Shown: positions 1 to 12,750, counted from the first letter of the stretch. The stretch: 64,000 nt of DNA from Pempheris klunzingeri (GCF_042242105.1 NC_092031.1:20223162-20287161), one strand, 5' to 3'. Notes: generated by a model not told the origin, from the sequence alone. Program-made: numbers and translations.

Positions 1-2190
1 GAGGAACAGGTGTGAGTTGATGGATTTTAAATATCCCTGTTTCAATAATATTCCCGTTTGTGTGTGCATTCACATACACGTGCACCAACATGCATGCTCT
101 GGATGTACTGTATGTGTGTGTGAGCCTCTCCTCACCTGGGCCATGGTGTTCAGCAGAACTTTGGCTGGCTGCTGGTCCTCAGCATGGCTTGTGAAACTTC
201 AGGTCGGCTCTCGGCAGATGACGTTGAGTTTTGGTGATGGGGGAGAGGGTGGGGGCAGTTCACTTCACACACACCTCAGTGTTAAATCACTCGTGTAGCC
301 GGTGTGGTGAAAACCCACACGCTCACACATACCTCCTCCTCCTCCTTCTCCTCCTCCTCCTCTGTCCTCTGAGGCGCTTGCTTCTTGGAATACAGTACTC
401 CTCCTCTTTCGTTTTCTTTCCCTTCGTCTTACTCCTTCCCTGCTCCTTCCTGGTCTCCCCCTCTTCTTTCTCACAGAAGGAGAGAATTTGTGAGAGGAGC
501 TTCTACTCCTTTATTCCTGTCTTCCACGCTCCTGTCTTCCCTGCTTCAGTCTCTGGTTGGTTGTAATCTGGGCTCACACCGCTCACTGCCTTTCCTTTTC
601 CTCCTCTCTCGCTTGCTCTGCTCTGTCTCCCTCTCAGCTGCCTCCCCCCCCACCCCCTTTCTCTAAAACCCTCCTGCTATTTCCCTCCCTCACTGTACAC
701 AGCATTAGTGAGAGACGGGAGGGGAGGGGTGGAGGGATCAGAGGGATAGAGTATGTGTGTCTTTGTGTGTCTGTGTGCACCATGTGACCTGATGGTGTAG
801 TAGGATTCCCCCAGCAGCTGTCACACTCATTCCTCCATAGTGCTTCACTCTGAGCTTCAAACACTTCCATCGATGACCAGCGTTGGCAAAAATGAAGCAC
901 AGAAGGACACTCAAGTTCCTAAACTGAATATAAATAGGTTGATTTCCACGGATTCCCAAAACAACATAAAATGAGCATTTTCAGAGCCCTCTATAGGACA
1001 GATTAGGGCTAGGCACCAAAACCACTGGATTAGGTTTAGGAAGATCGTGGTTTACATCATAAGCAGTGAAGTTACATTACACACCTTCTTTGACACAAGG
1101 TGAAACAACTCGACCCATCTATCCACGCTGGCCTCCTCCTTGCATGGACTTGGCCACACTTCATACTACTTCACCTGACTTCCTCCCCCTAATTACTATG
1201 GCCACTAGAGGTTACCTACTTAGAGAGTAGTCACTTAAACCCCCATGAAGAAATGACCACTGCTGCCGTGTTCGGTAAAAGGATTGGCCGCTAATGTACA
1301 ACAAGGAACAATTTGTGGAAGAGAACAGACTGATTGAAAGCTGCACTAATTAATATTTAAGATAACATGGATCAAATGCGTGTAATGGGATGCTCACAGT
1401 AGCCAACACACAAAGAATTATGACCCATCTCTGTTTCCCTCAGCTGTACATATTGTCTTAGTGTCTTTCAGTTCATTTGTTTTTGTCAACAGATTCACTC
1501 CTACCCACTGTTATCAACCTTGTTTCCAAGGTAAAACCCACTATGCACAGGGACGGCCCATTATCCCAACAGCCCATTATTTGGAAACTCCACTAGTCAG
1601 AAAAATGGAATGAAAGCTCATTTATGTGATTATCCCATCATCCCGTGAACAAAGATCCACTGCTCCTGCAGTTGTTAGTTCAGTGACTGCTGGGTTAGGG
1701 TTAGAGCTACACGTAATGACTAGGGTGACCAAGGACCGAACTGTTTGGACTCTATTCTGACACTGGAAATTTGTCTGCGTCAGTAAAAATCACATGTCGT
1801 TCTGTGTAAGGCCAGAGAGATAGCCCACTTAGGGCCAAGCCCCGCCACTTCAGCACCATGGACAGGGTCTGTCACTGCAGGGAGAGGGTGTATTTTCCGG
1901 AGGAGTGGGCAGTCAGACAACTGGGCTTTTTGTCCAGTGGGATTTTGTTTGGACTAGTGGGAATAATGGTACATCTGAACAATGGTATGGCACCCCATAA
2001 ACCACCTCCCCATCGACAGTAGACACTCAAAGCAAAAGGGAGCAAACAGCTGATGAACATGGTTGCTGCTAAACACCCAAATGTATACTTGGTGAGGACC
2101 ACGACATGGCTGATGTTTTACATGTCTGTGTAAACTGTGATCGATGTTAGTTTTTGGTTATTATTTATTTTTGTAGAAATTAGCACCTTA
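1..2190. other. Left-edge non-coding region with a strong polypyrimidine tract
   Basis: I recognise no gene here. From about 320 to 680 the plus strand is strongly C/T-rich, so the minus strand is purine-rich, and the short open frames over it are low-complexity Pro/Ser/Leu or Arg/Gly runs. A possible minus-strand donor lies near 134 and is described as a finding. The rest, to about 2190, is ordinary AT-leaning sequence without a recognisable repeat or coding signal. Confidence 0.4.
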
Positions 2191-2193
2191 TTT

Positions 2194-2335
2194 TGTAAAT
2201 GGTAAACGCTCTGTATTTGTAAAGCTCCTTTCCAGTCATTTCGACCACTCAGAGAGCTTTAACATCACATCCTCATTCACCCATTCACACATCGTTCATT
2301 CAGCAGGAATCTAAGCTGGAGGATTTCGTGAATGT
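2194..2335. repeat. Fragment of a common fish interspersed repeat
   Basis: The stretch has the pattern of a repeat common in fish genomes: a run beginning AAATGGTAAACG, then 'gaccactcagag', then 'cattcacccattcacaca'. A second, shorter relative lies near 58530-58580 in this window with the same 'cacccattcacacatc' and 'aggaatc..ag.tggag' order. The class (SINE or LINE tail) cannot be settled by eye. Confidence 0.5.
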
Positions 2336-3115
2336 TTTGTGTCTCAACAGGCTGAGGTCACGTGCACAACAAAAGCTGCCAGATAAAGATCAGTGAGACA
2401 GGATTCTACTTTTCAGACAATGAGGAGTCAGAGACAAGAGGAGTCATCATCCCCTTGTTGCCTCACCAAGGTTCGGCGAATCCAAACATCCTTTTTAAAG
2501 AAGAGCTCAGAGACCGACTGTACTTTCATCTCAGACTGGATCATTACATCCTTGCGTTGGAAATGTAGCTCAGGCATGACGTACAATGACATTTCAACGT
2601 GATGAACTGGAATTATCCTTGAAGAGCTCACTTTTAATTGAGTTTTGGCTTCCATTAAACTGGACTGTTCTGCATCAGAACATTCCCTGGAACTGTTCGC
2701 TCACTCATTTCACCTGATCAGGATGGAAACAGCATTTAGACCATGGAGCATATACTGTATATACCTGTAGTTCTATACTAAAGTCAAGAATACCACTAAG
2801 TAACCTTAGCACTGCTGCTTCTACAAACCACTCAGAGTTGTGCAGCCTTGTGTGAAATCTGATCACATGGTGCCCTGTTTACATTTAGTGCAGTATTGAC
2901 TGCCTGTGTGATCAGGCTATATTATATCAAACATGCACAAGGTAGTTAATGCTGTCTGGACTGATTTTTAATATTTAGTGTGAGGTCATGGTTGGATGTT
3001 CTGGAGGTCTATGTGATGCATCACTGCAACAATAGAAAAGCAACTGACAGAGGTCGCAGAATATTGACACATTTGAAACATTAACTGTTCTATTATTTAA
3101 TAGAAACACAACAAA

Positions 3116-3142
3116 ACACACACACACACACACACACACACA
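3116..3142. repeat. (CA)n microsatellite
   Basis: An uninterrupted run of about 13 CA dinucleotides, seen directly. The region around it (2340-3610) holds no recognised gene. The small open frames overlapping the run are low-complexity artefacts. Confidence 0.9.
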
Positions 3143-3611
3143 TACCCATACACAGAGTCATTCTATCCTTGAGGAATGAGGAAAAGGACATCCTGTGGTG
3201 CTTCCCCTGAGCTGTATAGCTGGAAACTCCCACCCCACAACAACAGGAACGGGCAGGCTGGTCCACTGTTCTCCACTTCACAAATCACTCTCATTGCTCC
3301 TGTTTGCACAGTAGTTTGGTGCTCAGGAGCACGTGGCCTGGCAGATAAACATCCACCAGAGTTATGGAATGTGTGCATTCTTTAATCATTATTTTCCTTC
3401 TGGTCTCTGATCATTATTGATACTGGACACTAAAGCCTTTGAACACCTCCTTCACCGCTGGCATCACTCATTTTCATTGGGATGAATGGAAACACCCTGT
3501 GAGTTCACCTTGAACTGTTATGTGTAACATGTAGTCTCTAGATGCATGAGATAGGGTGTGATCATGAAACTGTAAAAGATCAATGGCTCCATCTGGTGTA
3601 CAATACACTTA

Positions 3612-4314
3612 CACTACTCACAAAAAGTTAGGGATATTCGGCTTTCAGGTGAAATTTCAGGATGAACCTAAAATGCATTCTAACCTTTCCAGGTGAACTT
3701 AATGTGACCTTCTCTAAACCTTTGAATGCACATGTCCAACTGTTCAGTGTCTCAGTACTTTTTGCACAAGTTGCTGTTCTCTAACAAGAAGCTTAACAGC
3801 AACATTCACAACAGGTTTGATCCATGAATCCACCAATACATTTCCTCCTTCAGTTAGAATTGGTATTTAAACAGTCCTCCTCATCCTGCTGTTCACATTC
3901 TGACATCATGAGACCAAGACGACACCTAACAGTTGATCAGCAGCACCTCAACACTGGAGGCTTCAAACAGGAAGTCCTCAGACGGAGGTGTTCACTGAGC
4001 TTAGAGGGTCACAGAGTGTCATCAGGAGGTTGGAACAGTGATACAGAGACGGGAAGAGTCACAGAAAGGAGAGGAGTGGACGTCCTTTGGCCACATCCCA
4101 ATTTATTGAGACACTGAAAATGTTTTGTTGCAGTATACCCTCCACTGTTGTTAGCTTTTCTTTCAAGAAATTGTTTAAGATGAAGAAATGACCATTGCAT
4201 GCTTCTACTTAAATGCCCTACTTTCATGATATAATATCACTGTTGCATTAACTTTTTTCATTTTCCATAAATTTCACCTGAAAGTCGAATATCCCTAACT
4301 TTTTGTGAGTAGTG
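3612..4314 (+). mobile_element. Tc1/mariner-type non-autonomous element (copy A)
   Basis: Terminal inverted repeats begin CACTACTCACAAAAAG and end CTTTTTGTGAGTAGTG; they stay alike for about 45 bases. The element is bounded by TA on both sides (3610-3611 and 4315-4316), the target duplication used by Tc1/mariner. Inside, 3908-4100 reads as the N-terminal helix-turn-helix part of a Tc1 transposase (start MRPRRHLTVDQQ, then a segment ending ETGRVTERRG). At 703 bp it is too short for a full transposase and lacks the DDE catalytic part, so it must depend on another copy for movement. Copy B, in the opposite orientation, is at 9990-10495. Confidence 0.8.
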
Positions 4315-4839
4315 TACATGGACTTGAATGCACATACATTCACATACACACGAGGAGCCAGGAGTCTAACTCATGCATTCCATATGACTCCATGTTCAGA
4401 TTAAACAATAAGAGTTTTTCCCCTCCCCCAAAGGATTTTAGAACTGGAAATGTACATTTCTGGTAGAATGCCTCAATAAGACGGTGTTGCTGCCATCATG
4501 TGGAAAAAAGTCACAGTTACAACATGAAACACTGTATGTCTTTTTCTGGCGTTACTGACTGATTTAGAGTGGCGTCGGCTCCTCTGTGTACCTGCTGTTC
4601 AGCCCGAGTCCACAGAACAGTGTGCCAGTAGGTGGCGCCAGTGTCAGCACTACTTTGAATGGTTGAACGGTGACTGACCGCAGAAGAAGCGCTGTTTCTT
4701 CACGCTATGTTTTTAGCATTATGATACGTCAACTTGACTCTGCACCGTGTAGAGCAGAAAGCTGGCCGGATAGTTGTGGAACTTTTGATACTCGGTAAAT
4801 CGGCTGCAGCGTAATAAAGTAAAGATAATAGCCCACAGC

Positions 4840-5032
4840 TCCCGGTGTCCAGTTCTCACTTCGTTTTCCTCACAAGCACTTGTTTGTGTGAACCGGCAGC
4901 TCCGCCCGCGGACGCTAGCCCTCCTGAGCTAAAGCTAAAGCTAAGGCTAAAGCTAAAGATAAGGCTAAAGCTAAAGCTAACCCGGCTAATTCAACAGCGA
5001 CTGGAGAGAAACGACAGGACTCTGTGAACAGG
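4840..5032 (+). other. Probable untranslated first exon of the zinc-finger gene
   Basis: A GC-richer stretch ends in a strong donor (GTAAGC at 5033-5038). The next acceptor (TTTCAG, ending at 5563) leads into the exon that carries the start codon at 5793. The 5' end is not fixed; no clear TATA box was found. This is inference from splice signals only; transcript data would decide it. Confidence 0.4.
4928..4980. repeat. (GCTAAA)n hexanucleotide repeat
   Basis: About nine imperfect copies of GCTAAA, with GCTAAG and GATAAG variants. The tract lies in the likely 5' untranslated exon of the zinc-finger gene that follows: a good donor (GTAAGC) is at 5033 and an acceptor at 5562-5563. Read in one frame the repeat would give Lys-Leu/Arg-Leu alternation, but there is no reason to think it is translated. 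Confidence 0.75.
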
Positions 5033-5792
5033 GTAAGCGCTTACATTCACCAGTCATCATTTAACAGCTCCGTGTTTCTTCACAGTATGTCACTTTAGCT
5101 GTCTGAGGGGTCTCCGCCGTGTAGCTACAGATGGTGTGACCCCAACCCTAACTTAAAGTTCCTGCGCTATTCAGCCTTTCTTGGTGAATGTCTAATGGCC
5201 TTCTGGTTAAAGTGGAACACATTCGGTGAACTCCTGGGCAATTATTTCAGTTGATAGAGACTATCCATGCGTGTGTGCATGAAGAAGACAGTCAGACACA
5301 ACTTAAAGCAAAGTGTTCTATGTGTTATAACTATGAGTGTTCGCCACCACCATCAGCAGGCTCCAGCTCCCTGTGAACATGGTCCTGCCTTCATGAACAA
5401 TTGTGGTAGTTAGGAAGTATTTTAATAAGAAGAAGACCAGTTTGCATTCAGGATTTAAGATCACAAAAACAACTAAGGCGTTGCTGTTACCACATTTGTA
5501 AATCCTAACGGTCTCATCTGCAGATTTTACTCATTAATTACTTTGTCTTTAAATGTCTTTCAGATCTTCAGTTTGTTCCGCTGACTGCTGCTGCTGGACC
5601 AGAAGCTGTCTGCTGCCAGTTGAACAAAATGTTGTGTTTGCAGATATGACCAGAGCAAGGTGGGATCTGAGAACACAGACCGTTCAGGCTGAGCCGGGGA
5701 GCAATCAGGAGTGACGGGGGGGGGCTCGAGAGTTCATGTCCACTTCATAAAGACTCGCTCCTCCAGACTGTGGCCGTGGAGAACACCTCAGC

Positions 5793-8713
5793 ATGGTGAA
5801 GACGGCAAAGATGGAACTGCTGAGAGCACTCGTCAGTGAGTGTTTGAATGCGGCCGCCCAGGAGATCTTCATAATTGTAGAAAAAGCCATTACAGAGTAT
5901 GAAAAGGAACTGTCCTGTTCAAAGTGGGTGGTGGACAGCCACCGCAGATGCCTGAATGTTGCCAAGTCACATAGTGAAGGTCAGTTTATCAAAAAATGTG
6001 TCATGAATCAAATGAAAGGATAACTCTATATTTTCAAACCTGGGCCCTACTCTTACATTTGGTGACTGGTAGGTAGTAAAAGTGTTGGAACTAGTCCAGT
6101 AGATCATCTCAGCCAGCAGCCACCAACCAGGCTGCAATGGCTGCAACGTGATCCTTTGGGACAACTGCACCTGATCACAGTAGGTCCACTAAAAGAGCTT
6201 GTTTGATCCACTGACAGGCTCAGAGTGTTATTCTAAGTGTGTGACAGCATCATGGAAAGGATCCCCACAGAGAGAGACCTGGAAGATCCTTTTGGTTTCA
6301 CCACAAACAGCCGTTATATCGCTCTCTGCACACACACCAGACTCCACTGATGAAAACAGCATTTTACCCTGCAGAACATTGTTTTTAAAAGGTTATTTAT
6401 ATCTGAACGTCCCGTGTTCTGAGAAGAAAAATGAATGTTTTTTTGTAGATTCTAAAACTTTTTGCGCCCACCAGTCATTTAGACACCAAAACATGTATCA
6501 ATGAGGCCCAGGTTTGAAAATACCGGAGTTCTGCTTTAATTCAAGTGCAAGTAATGTAGAGTCAGAGATGTACTCGTCATGGACAGGACATAAAGCATTC
6601 ACAAGCTAAATATGTGTTAGGGATTAGGAACTCAATCTCCCATCTATACTTTTCCACTCGAATGCATCATTTTTTTCTTTGCCACACCACAGTGCTCTAA
6701 ATCTTAGAAATACAAAATACTAAAAGAATTGTCTCTTAGTAAGGAGACTTTTTAAATACGCTGTGAGATTTTTGCATTTATTTTTAAATGTTAGGCTCAC
6801 CATCCTGGTCCAAAGTACCCCAGAGAGGCTGCACATCTATTGTCAGTGTGGTTAAACTTCAGCCACTGTCCGGTGAGATAGAGCTACGCGCTACAGATAG
6901 CAGTAAAATCTGAAATAAGTGTGTTTTTTCCCTCACTGTATGCCAGTTTTTGTAAATACAGCAGCTAATTTAGACATAATGCTTTTAATCTACTGTCATC
7001 ACTCAGTTTAAATGTTAACATAAATGACATGACAGCACGGCTGCTATTTTCCAAATATTTTCATTTTCATCTGCAGCTCAGCAGTCTGGTAATGTTGCTG
7101 GCCAACATAGTATTTATTAGTCATGGTCAAATGTCATACTCACAGTAACGACAACTATGTGTTGACATTGTCGGCAGTGAATCACGGTGATGAGAGCCTC
7201 TCGCCTCTCATCTCTAACCAGAAACACTAAAAACCAGTGTTGTTTGGGTGAGTGTGAAAACAAAGTTAGAGACAAATGAACTGCCATATGAAAAATGTAT
7301 TATAATAGAACTGCCCAAAAAATCACAGGCTTTTCTAAACATTTACAAGGGAATGTCACATAAAAACAGACAGAAATAGTTAGCGGCCATAACAATTGTC
7401 AAGTAGCAATGCCAAACATGTGAAAGTCTGAAATAAACGTTGCCCTCTCCTCTGTCACAGTTGTGAAGTTCCACTCAAGTCTACAGCATCCAGCTGCCAG
7501 TGTGAACGTCAGTGTGCGCTGGGAACCAGACGACAGCACGCCAGAGCCGACAGAACGCTGTCCCAACAGGATCTTTACTCATTCAGACTCCTCTCCTGCC
7601 AGTGAAAATGATCCGCATGATCAGGAGATACTGATTGGTATCGAACGTGACGACATGAAGCAAGAGTGTGACCTGAACGTGCCATCGAAAATCCTCAAAG
7701 TGAAGAAACTATTCAAATGTCCTGTGTGCTCGAGTGGTTTTCCTTCCAAAAGAACAATGGTGCAACACATCAAGAAGCACGCAGAGGACAAATCCTCATT
7801 GTACCAGTGCCAGTTCTGTGACCGCCACTTCTGCCGCCAGTCTGAATTCATCATTCACACCAGGACACACAAAGGTGCCAAACCATACATCTGCCAAGAC
7901 TGTGGCAAGAGCTTTGAGCAGAGGGACAGCCTGCTCATTCACAGACAAAAACACACAGAGGAGAAACCAGATCAGTGTCTTAGCAGAAAGATGAATGCAC
8001 AAACTCACCTCAGATCAACAGCAGCTGCCAGCAAGATTGAAGAGCTGAACTCCAGACGGGACGAATCTGGCATTAAGACATTTCCACTTACTATCGCGCC
8101 CTATGATAAAAGTGAGTTTGACCAGGAGTCTTTGCAGCCCCTGTGTCTTTACCAGATCCAGACTGTTGCTGATACAGATAAAGACTCCTCGGCTGCAGCT
8201 CTAGTTGATGACGGAGCATCACGCAGCACCACTGAGGATCGGCCTATCCTTTCACTGACCCCAGGTGTACAGGGCGAAGGAGAGACGGAGCCCAAACATC
8301 CTAACGTAAAAGATATCCTGTCAAGGAGACCGTCAGGAAAAGCCACAGAGCTTGTTCAGTTTGAAGCAGGAACAGCACAGAAACCCTACAAGTGTCCTTG
8401 TTGTGCCAAATGTTTCTCCTTGACTAAGACTTTAATAAGACACGTTAAGATCCACACAGAGGACAAGCTGTATCAGTGCCAGTTTTGCTTTCGGAACTTC
8501 TGTCAGAAGTCAGACCTGGTCAACCACACGAGGATACACACCGGAGAGAGGCCGTACCAGTGCCAAGAGTGTCTCAAATCCTTCGCTCAGAAAGGCAACC
8601 TTGTGGTTCACATGAGGAAACATGCGGGACAGAAACCACTCAGTCTGTCCCAAGAGTGCAGCTGTAGCTTTGGTCAGAAGTCAATGGACTGTCTCACACA
8701 CAGCCACACGTAG
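5793..8713 (+). CDS. C2H2 zinc-finger protein, two coding exons
   Basis: Coding exons 5793-5979 and 7461-8713, intron GT 5980 to AG 7460. Joining them gives 479 residues, with the split codon GTT at the junction. The N-terminal exon (start MVKTAKMELLRALVSE) matches the short leading segment found in many fish poly-zinc-finger proteins. Six intact C2H2 fingers come in two sets of three, residues about 149-227 and 374-450. Each set is followed by a decayed finger-like segment. The linker between the sets, about 145 residues, is rich in acidic and Ser/Thr residues. TGEKP-type linkers are only partly kept (HTGERPYQC between fingers 5 and 6). It is probably a nuclear DNA-binding transcription factor; the target and orthologue are not recognised. 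No poly-A site is certain. Confidence 0.85.
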
Positions 8714-9989
8714 CTTGTAGCTGCGTCCTCAGGCGGCCAGTCGGACAAGGTCCTGAAAGCTGGAATAGAAAGTCTGGTTTACAATGGGGTCATTGTCTTA
8801 CTTGGTCGATAGTTACCTAGCTTCATTCATGGAAAATGGCCACAGAAAAACTGTGACAAGTGTGGACTAGCTAACAATTATTTTTATTATCGATTAATCT
8901 GCCCAATATTTTGTCAGTGAATTGGTTACCATTTGGTTTATGAAATGTCCATCTCAGTTTCCCGGAGCTTGAGGTGACGTCTCCATGTCTTCTTTTGTTT
9001 GATCAGCTGTCCGAAACCCAGCTAGGTACAGATAGATGGATGTTTCGTTTACAGTAGAACAAAGCAGAGAAAAGCAGCAAATCATCTCATTTAAGGCGCA
9101 GGGACCAGAATTGTTTAGCATTTCTGTTAATAATAGCTGATGATTTATTAGGTTTGGCCCTTTTACGTTTAAAACTGCTCATTGTTCAGGACAAAACAAA
9201 GGTACCTCCCCTCCCATCAAGAAACTGGATGAACACAACGTCTGAATGATTGAGTGAAGATAGTGGTTATTAGGGAACCCTGTGGTGAGAATGTTTTATG
9301 TGACATCTGATGTTTCCAAGGACAACTATCAATGTTCAGTGTCAAAATGTGCTTCAACAACATTCAGTGTTTGAGAACTTAACATTTTTTATTAAATGAA
9401 GACACATCTGGGATGATGTTTCTAACCAAACGCTGCTGTTTGTCACCATCTGTGATGTTACTTGTAAAGTAATACACCTGTAATGACACATGTGACAGGG
9501 ACTGCATTAGTCTGCTCAGACTGCTGTGAGGGATGCATGAAATAATAGTGTAAAACAGACGAAAAATCAAATGCGCCTGCCCTGCCCCACATGTCTAAAC
9601 CATCACAGGATGAGCACAACTACCCAGCACGTGTACACACACACCAAACATTAGTGAAGCAACAGTACTACATTCATTTAATATAGATAGCAACTGTCTT
9701 ACTTTGCTCTTTCATAACATAGTCACTGTACTGTAAATTAAACAGTGGAATTGAACTTGGAAGCAGAACACCTGTCTCTTTCAGTTCCAAATACAGAGTG
9801 ACAGAGAACGTGCCTGGACCAAGTGCTGCAGGTGGTCCATCAATCCAAGTACTCAACAGATTCACATGAAAACAAAAGGTACATAGAATATAACTTATTT
9901 TGTTAGTGCTTAAATCATTCTAAACATAATAATTGAACATTACATAAAACAATAAAAGCACTACAAATCCGTACCCCTCCCCTCCCCAA
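8714..9989. other. 3' flank of the zinc-finger gene
   Basis: This presumably includes the 3' untranslated region of the zinc-finger gene. I see no second gene; the short minus-strand open frames (9379-9865) have no splice-site support or recognisable content. Confidence 0.4.
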
Positions 9990-10492
9990 AACAATGTTTT
10001 GTTGCAGTGGGTATACCACAACAAAACATTTTCAGTTCCAAAGGACGTCCACTCCTCTCCTTTCTGTGACTCTTCCAGTCTCTGTATCACTGTTCCAACC
10101 TCCTGATGACACCCTGTGACCCTCTAAGCTCAGTGAACACCTCCGTCTGAGGACTTCCTGTTTGAAGCCTCCAGTGTTGAGGTGCTGCTGATCAACTGTT
10201 AGGTGTCGTCTTGGTCTCATGATGTCAGAATGTGAACAGCAGGATGAGGAGGACTGTTTAAATACCAATTCTAACTGAAGCAGGAAATGTATTGGTGGAT
10301 TCATGGATCAAACCTGTTGTGAATGTTGCTGTTAAGCTTCTTGTTAGAGAACAGCAGCTGGTGCAGAAAGTACTGAGACACTGAACAGTTGGACATGTGC
10401 ATTCAAAGGTTTAGAGAAGGTCACATTAAGTTCACCTGGAAAGGTTAGAATGCATTTTAGGTTCATCCTGAAGTTTCAACTTTTTGTGAGTA

Positions 10493-10495
<3 letters not shown>
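9990..10495 (-). mobile_element. Tc1/mariner-type non-autonomous element (copy B, truncated)
   Basis: The same element as 3612-4314, inverted. The minus-strand reading has the same transposase N-terminus (MRPRRHLTVDQQ, ETGRVTERRG). The outer end ...TTTTTGTGAGTAGTG followed by TA is at 10481-10497, but the inner part of that terminal repeat is shortened and the other terminal repeat is absent, so this copy is immobile. A TG microsatellite starts right at its outer end. Confidence 0.75.

Positions 10496-10498
<3 letters not shown>

Positions 10499-10554
<56 letters not shown>
10499..10554. repeat. (TG)n microsatellite
   Basis: About 27 TG dinucleotides, seen directly, starting at the TA target of Tc1 copy B and running into a short TATATA tract. 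Confidence 0.95.
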
Positions 10555-10560
<6 letters not shown>

Positions 10561-11770
10561 TTATATATGATAAAACTGGCTTTAGTGTTTCCCGGTTGGA
10601 TGAGAGAAAGAACAAGGCTTTCAAATGAACTACAGTCAAGTTTAGGTCTGGGTTTGATTAATATGCTGGAGTTGAAAATGGCTGCCGCTCCACCTCCTCG
10701 TCCAGAGTCTGGAGGAACATGAGGTAGGTTAATGTTCTGTTTTACTGCATTCCAATAACATGGTCTCAGTGAGCAACAGTCAAACAAAAAAAGTAAAAAA
10801 GAAAACTTATAATGGCAAAACCAAGGAAGAAAAATAAAGGATGGCAACTGAAATGACTCAGCAAACAATACAGTAACAACAGTAAAGATGTTTTATGAAC
10901 TGTGTGGCTGCAGCTCGTCCAGTTGACTTTTTATGTGAAAATAAACGTGACCCTTTTAACCAAACCATTACGGCGTATTAACAAAGAGCTCCACTCAGCT
11001 GAAAATGCCACTTTATAGGATTTATTGCTAAGATCCTTTTTTGTTTTGTTTGGTTGCTCATATTATGTTTTAAATGTGGCCGTTATCAGATTTCATTGGG
11101 TTAGGGTTAGATGACCAGCCACAAGAGTGTGCATGCACAAAAGCTGAGAAGCATTGTTCACCTGTGTGCATACGGATCTGCCTCATATTCTGCCAAACAG
11201 CATCTCATGAATGTTAATGCATAGAAATAATCAATGTTTTTTTTTTTTTACAATCAATCATGGAAGTGGAATCAACCAAGAGGAAGACCAAGTGTGTGTG
11301 GTAGCCAACATGGTAATCTCCATTGCCCTCTGTGCACAGCTCAGTTGTGTTTACTGCAGCAGTTTTACGCAGAAAGACAACGTGCAAAATGACATTTTAT
11401 TGGGGAAAACCATGCCTGACTTTCCTGAGTCCTGCAGTATCCTGTTGGCATCATCCAGCATTTCAATAGCTGTTGTGCGCTCCACAACTGACCACAGGTC
11501 AGTAAGTAAGTAACGTGACGTGAAATTAAATGCGTAAGAGGCATCATTATACATATGTCTCATACACATTTGATTTCACACTGCTACAAAAAAACATCTC
11601 AGTCACATGTATGCGAAAAAATCTGCAGTTAATATGGTTTAAGTTTGTATTGTCTGCAGTCTGAACGTAACGATAGTGTGAGAATTTTAAGAAAACAAGG
11701 CTTCAATACTGACTCTCTGCTTGAAAGGCAAATATCTTACATGCTCTACCAGAAATAAGAAAACCAAGGC
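10555..11770. other. Intergenic stretch, nothing recognised
   Basis: It holds A-rich patches and an isolated GGGTTAGGGTTAG near 11097. A 70-residue open frame on the minus strand (11351-11569) has no motif or splice context that I recognise. Confidence 0.35.
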
Positions 11771-11774
11771 ATAT

Positions 11775-12750
11775 ACAGTGCACTGTAAGTATTTCCACAG
11801 TTTATGTTACAGCCTTATTCCAAAATGGATTAAATTCTTTTTTTCCTCAAAATTCTACACAAAGCGATTACAGCCTCCAGTCTTCTTGGGTAGCAATAAT
11901 CATAATGCATTTTATTTGTAGTGCCCTTAACATTAGCAAATCTCAAAGTGCTACATAAAACACCAATAGGCAAATAAACAATTGAAAAACCAGTCAGCAT
12001 CATGAAAACAGCGAAAGAGAAAGGTTTTTAGTCCTTTTTTAAAAACGACTCTACAGTCTGTGATGTCCTCAGATGGTCTGGAAGTGAATTCCACAGGGGG
12101 GGGGGCTGCAGAGCAGAAGGCCCGGTCTCCCATGGTGGCGAGTTTTGTCCTTGTGACAGCAGGAATCAGGACCAGGACGAGTCAACCACGATGCAAACAG
12201 GAGGAAATGGGGGGCGCTGAGTGTCGGAAGTGTGCCACTGGCCGCCAGCCAGCAGCAGCAGAGGACTGGAAAACCAGCAGCAGGTTTTCATCAAGGATCT
12301 TTCTGTACTTTGCTGCATTCATCTTTCCCTCGATCGTGATTAGTCTTCCAGTTCCTGCTGCTGGAAAACATCCCCACAGCATGATGCGGCCACCACCATG
12401 CTTCACTGTAGGGACGGCATGATGAGCGGTGCCTGGTTTCCTCCAGAGATGACGCTCGGCATTCAGGCCAAAGAGTTCAATCTTGGTTTCATCAGACCAG
12501 AATTTTGTTTGTCATGGTCTGAGAGTCCTTTAGGTGCCTATTGGCATTGTACTGAGGAGTGGCTTCCGTTTGGCCACTCAAGAAGTTGTCCTTCTGGAAG
12601 GTTCTCCCATCTCCAAAAAGGAACGCTGGAGCTCTATCAGAGTGACCATCGGGTTCTTGGTCACCTCCCTGACCAAGGCCCTTCTCATTTTGGCTGGGTG
12701 GACAGCTCTAGGAAGAGTCCTGGTGTTTCCAAACTTCTTCCATTGCTGCC
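11775..12750 (-). mobile_element. Decayed Tc1-type transposon with nested repeat
   Basis: The left end (CAGTGCACTGTAAGTATT after TA) and the following 'gttacagccttattccaaaatgg' type sequence are those of a widespread fish Tc1 family. On the minus strand, 12250-12406 encodes a piece of the transposase catalytic region ([13 protein letters not shown], then [14 protein letters not shown]). The plus strand at 12425-12740 reads as the complement of the transposase N-terminal half. Internal deletions and a foreign repeat at 11886-12178 interrupt it. It is a dead copy. Confidence 0.8.
11886..12178. repeat. Interspersed repeat nested in the Tc1 copy
   Basis: It contains the recurring fish motifs 'ataatgcattttatttgtagtg', 'tctcaaagtgct', 'ctgtgatgtcctcagatggtctgg' and 'gaattccacaggg', known to me from many fish genomes as one interspersed family. 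A run of nine G is embedded at about 12098. Its position breaks the Tc1 sequence, so it arrived later. Confidence 0.5.

Noticed and set aside
7734-7994. Overlapping frames within the zinc-finger exon
   Set aside because: Shadows of the zinc-finger reading frame on both strands.
11351-11569. A possible minus-strand exon with DLWSVVERTTAIEMLDDAN wording
   Set aside because: It looks protein-like, but no family, splice pair or neighbouring exon could be assigned.
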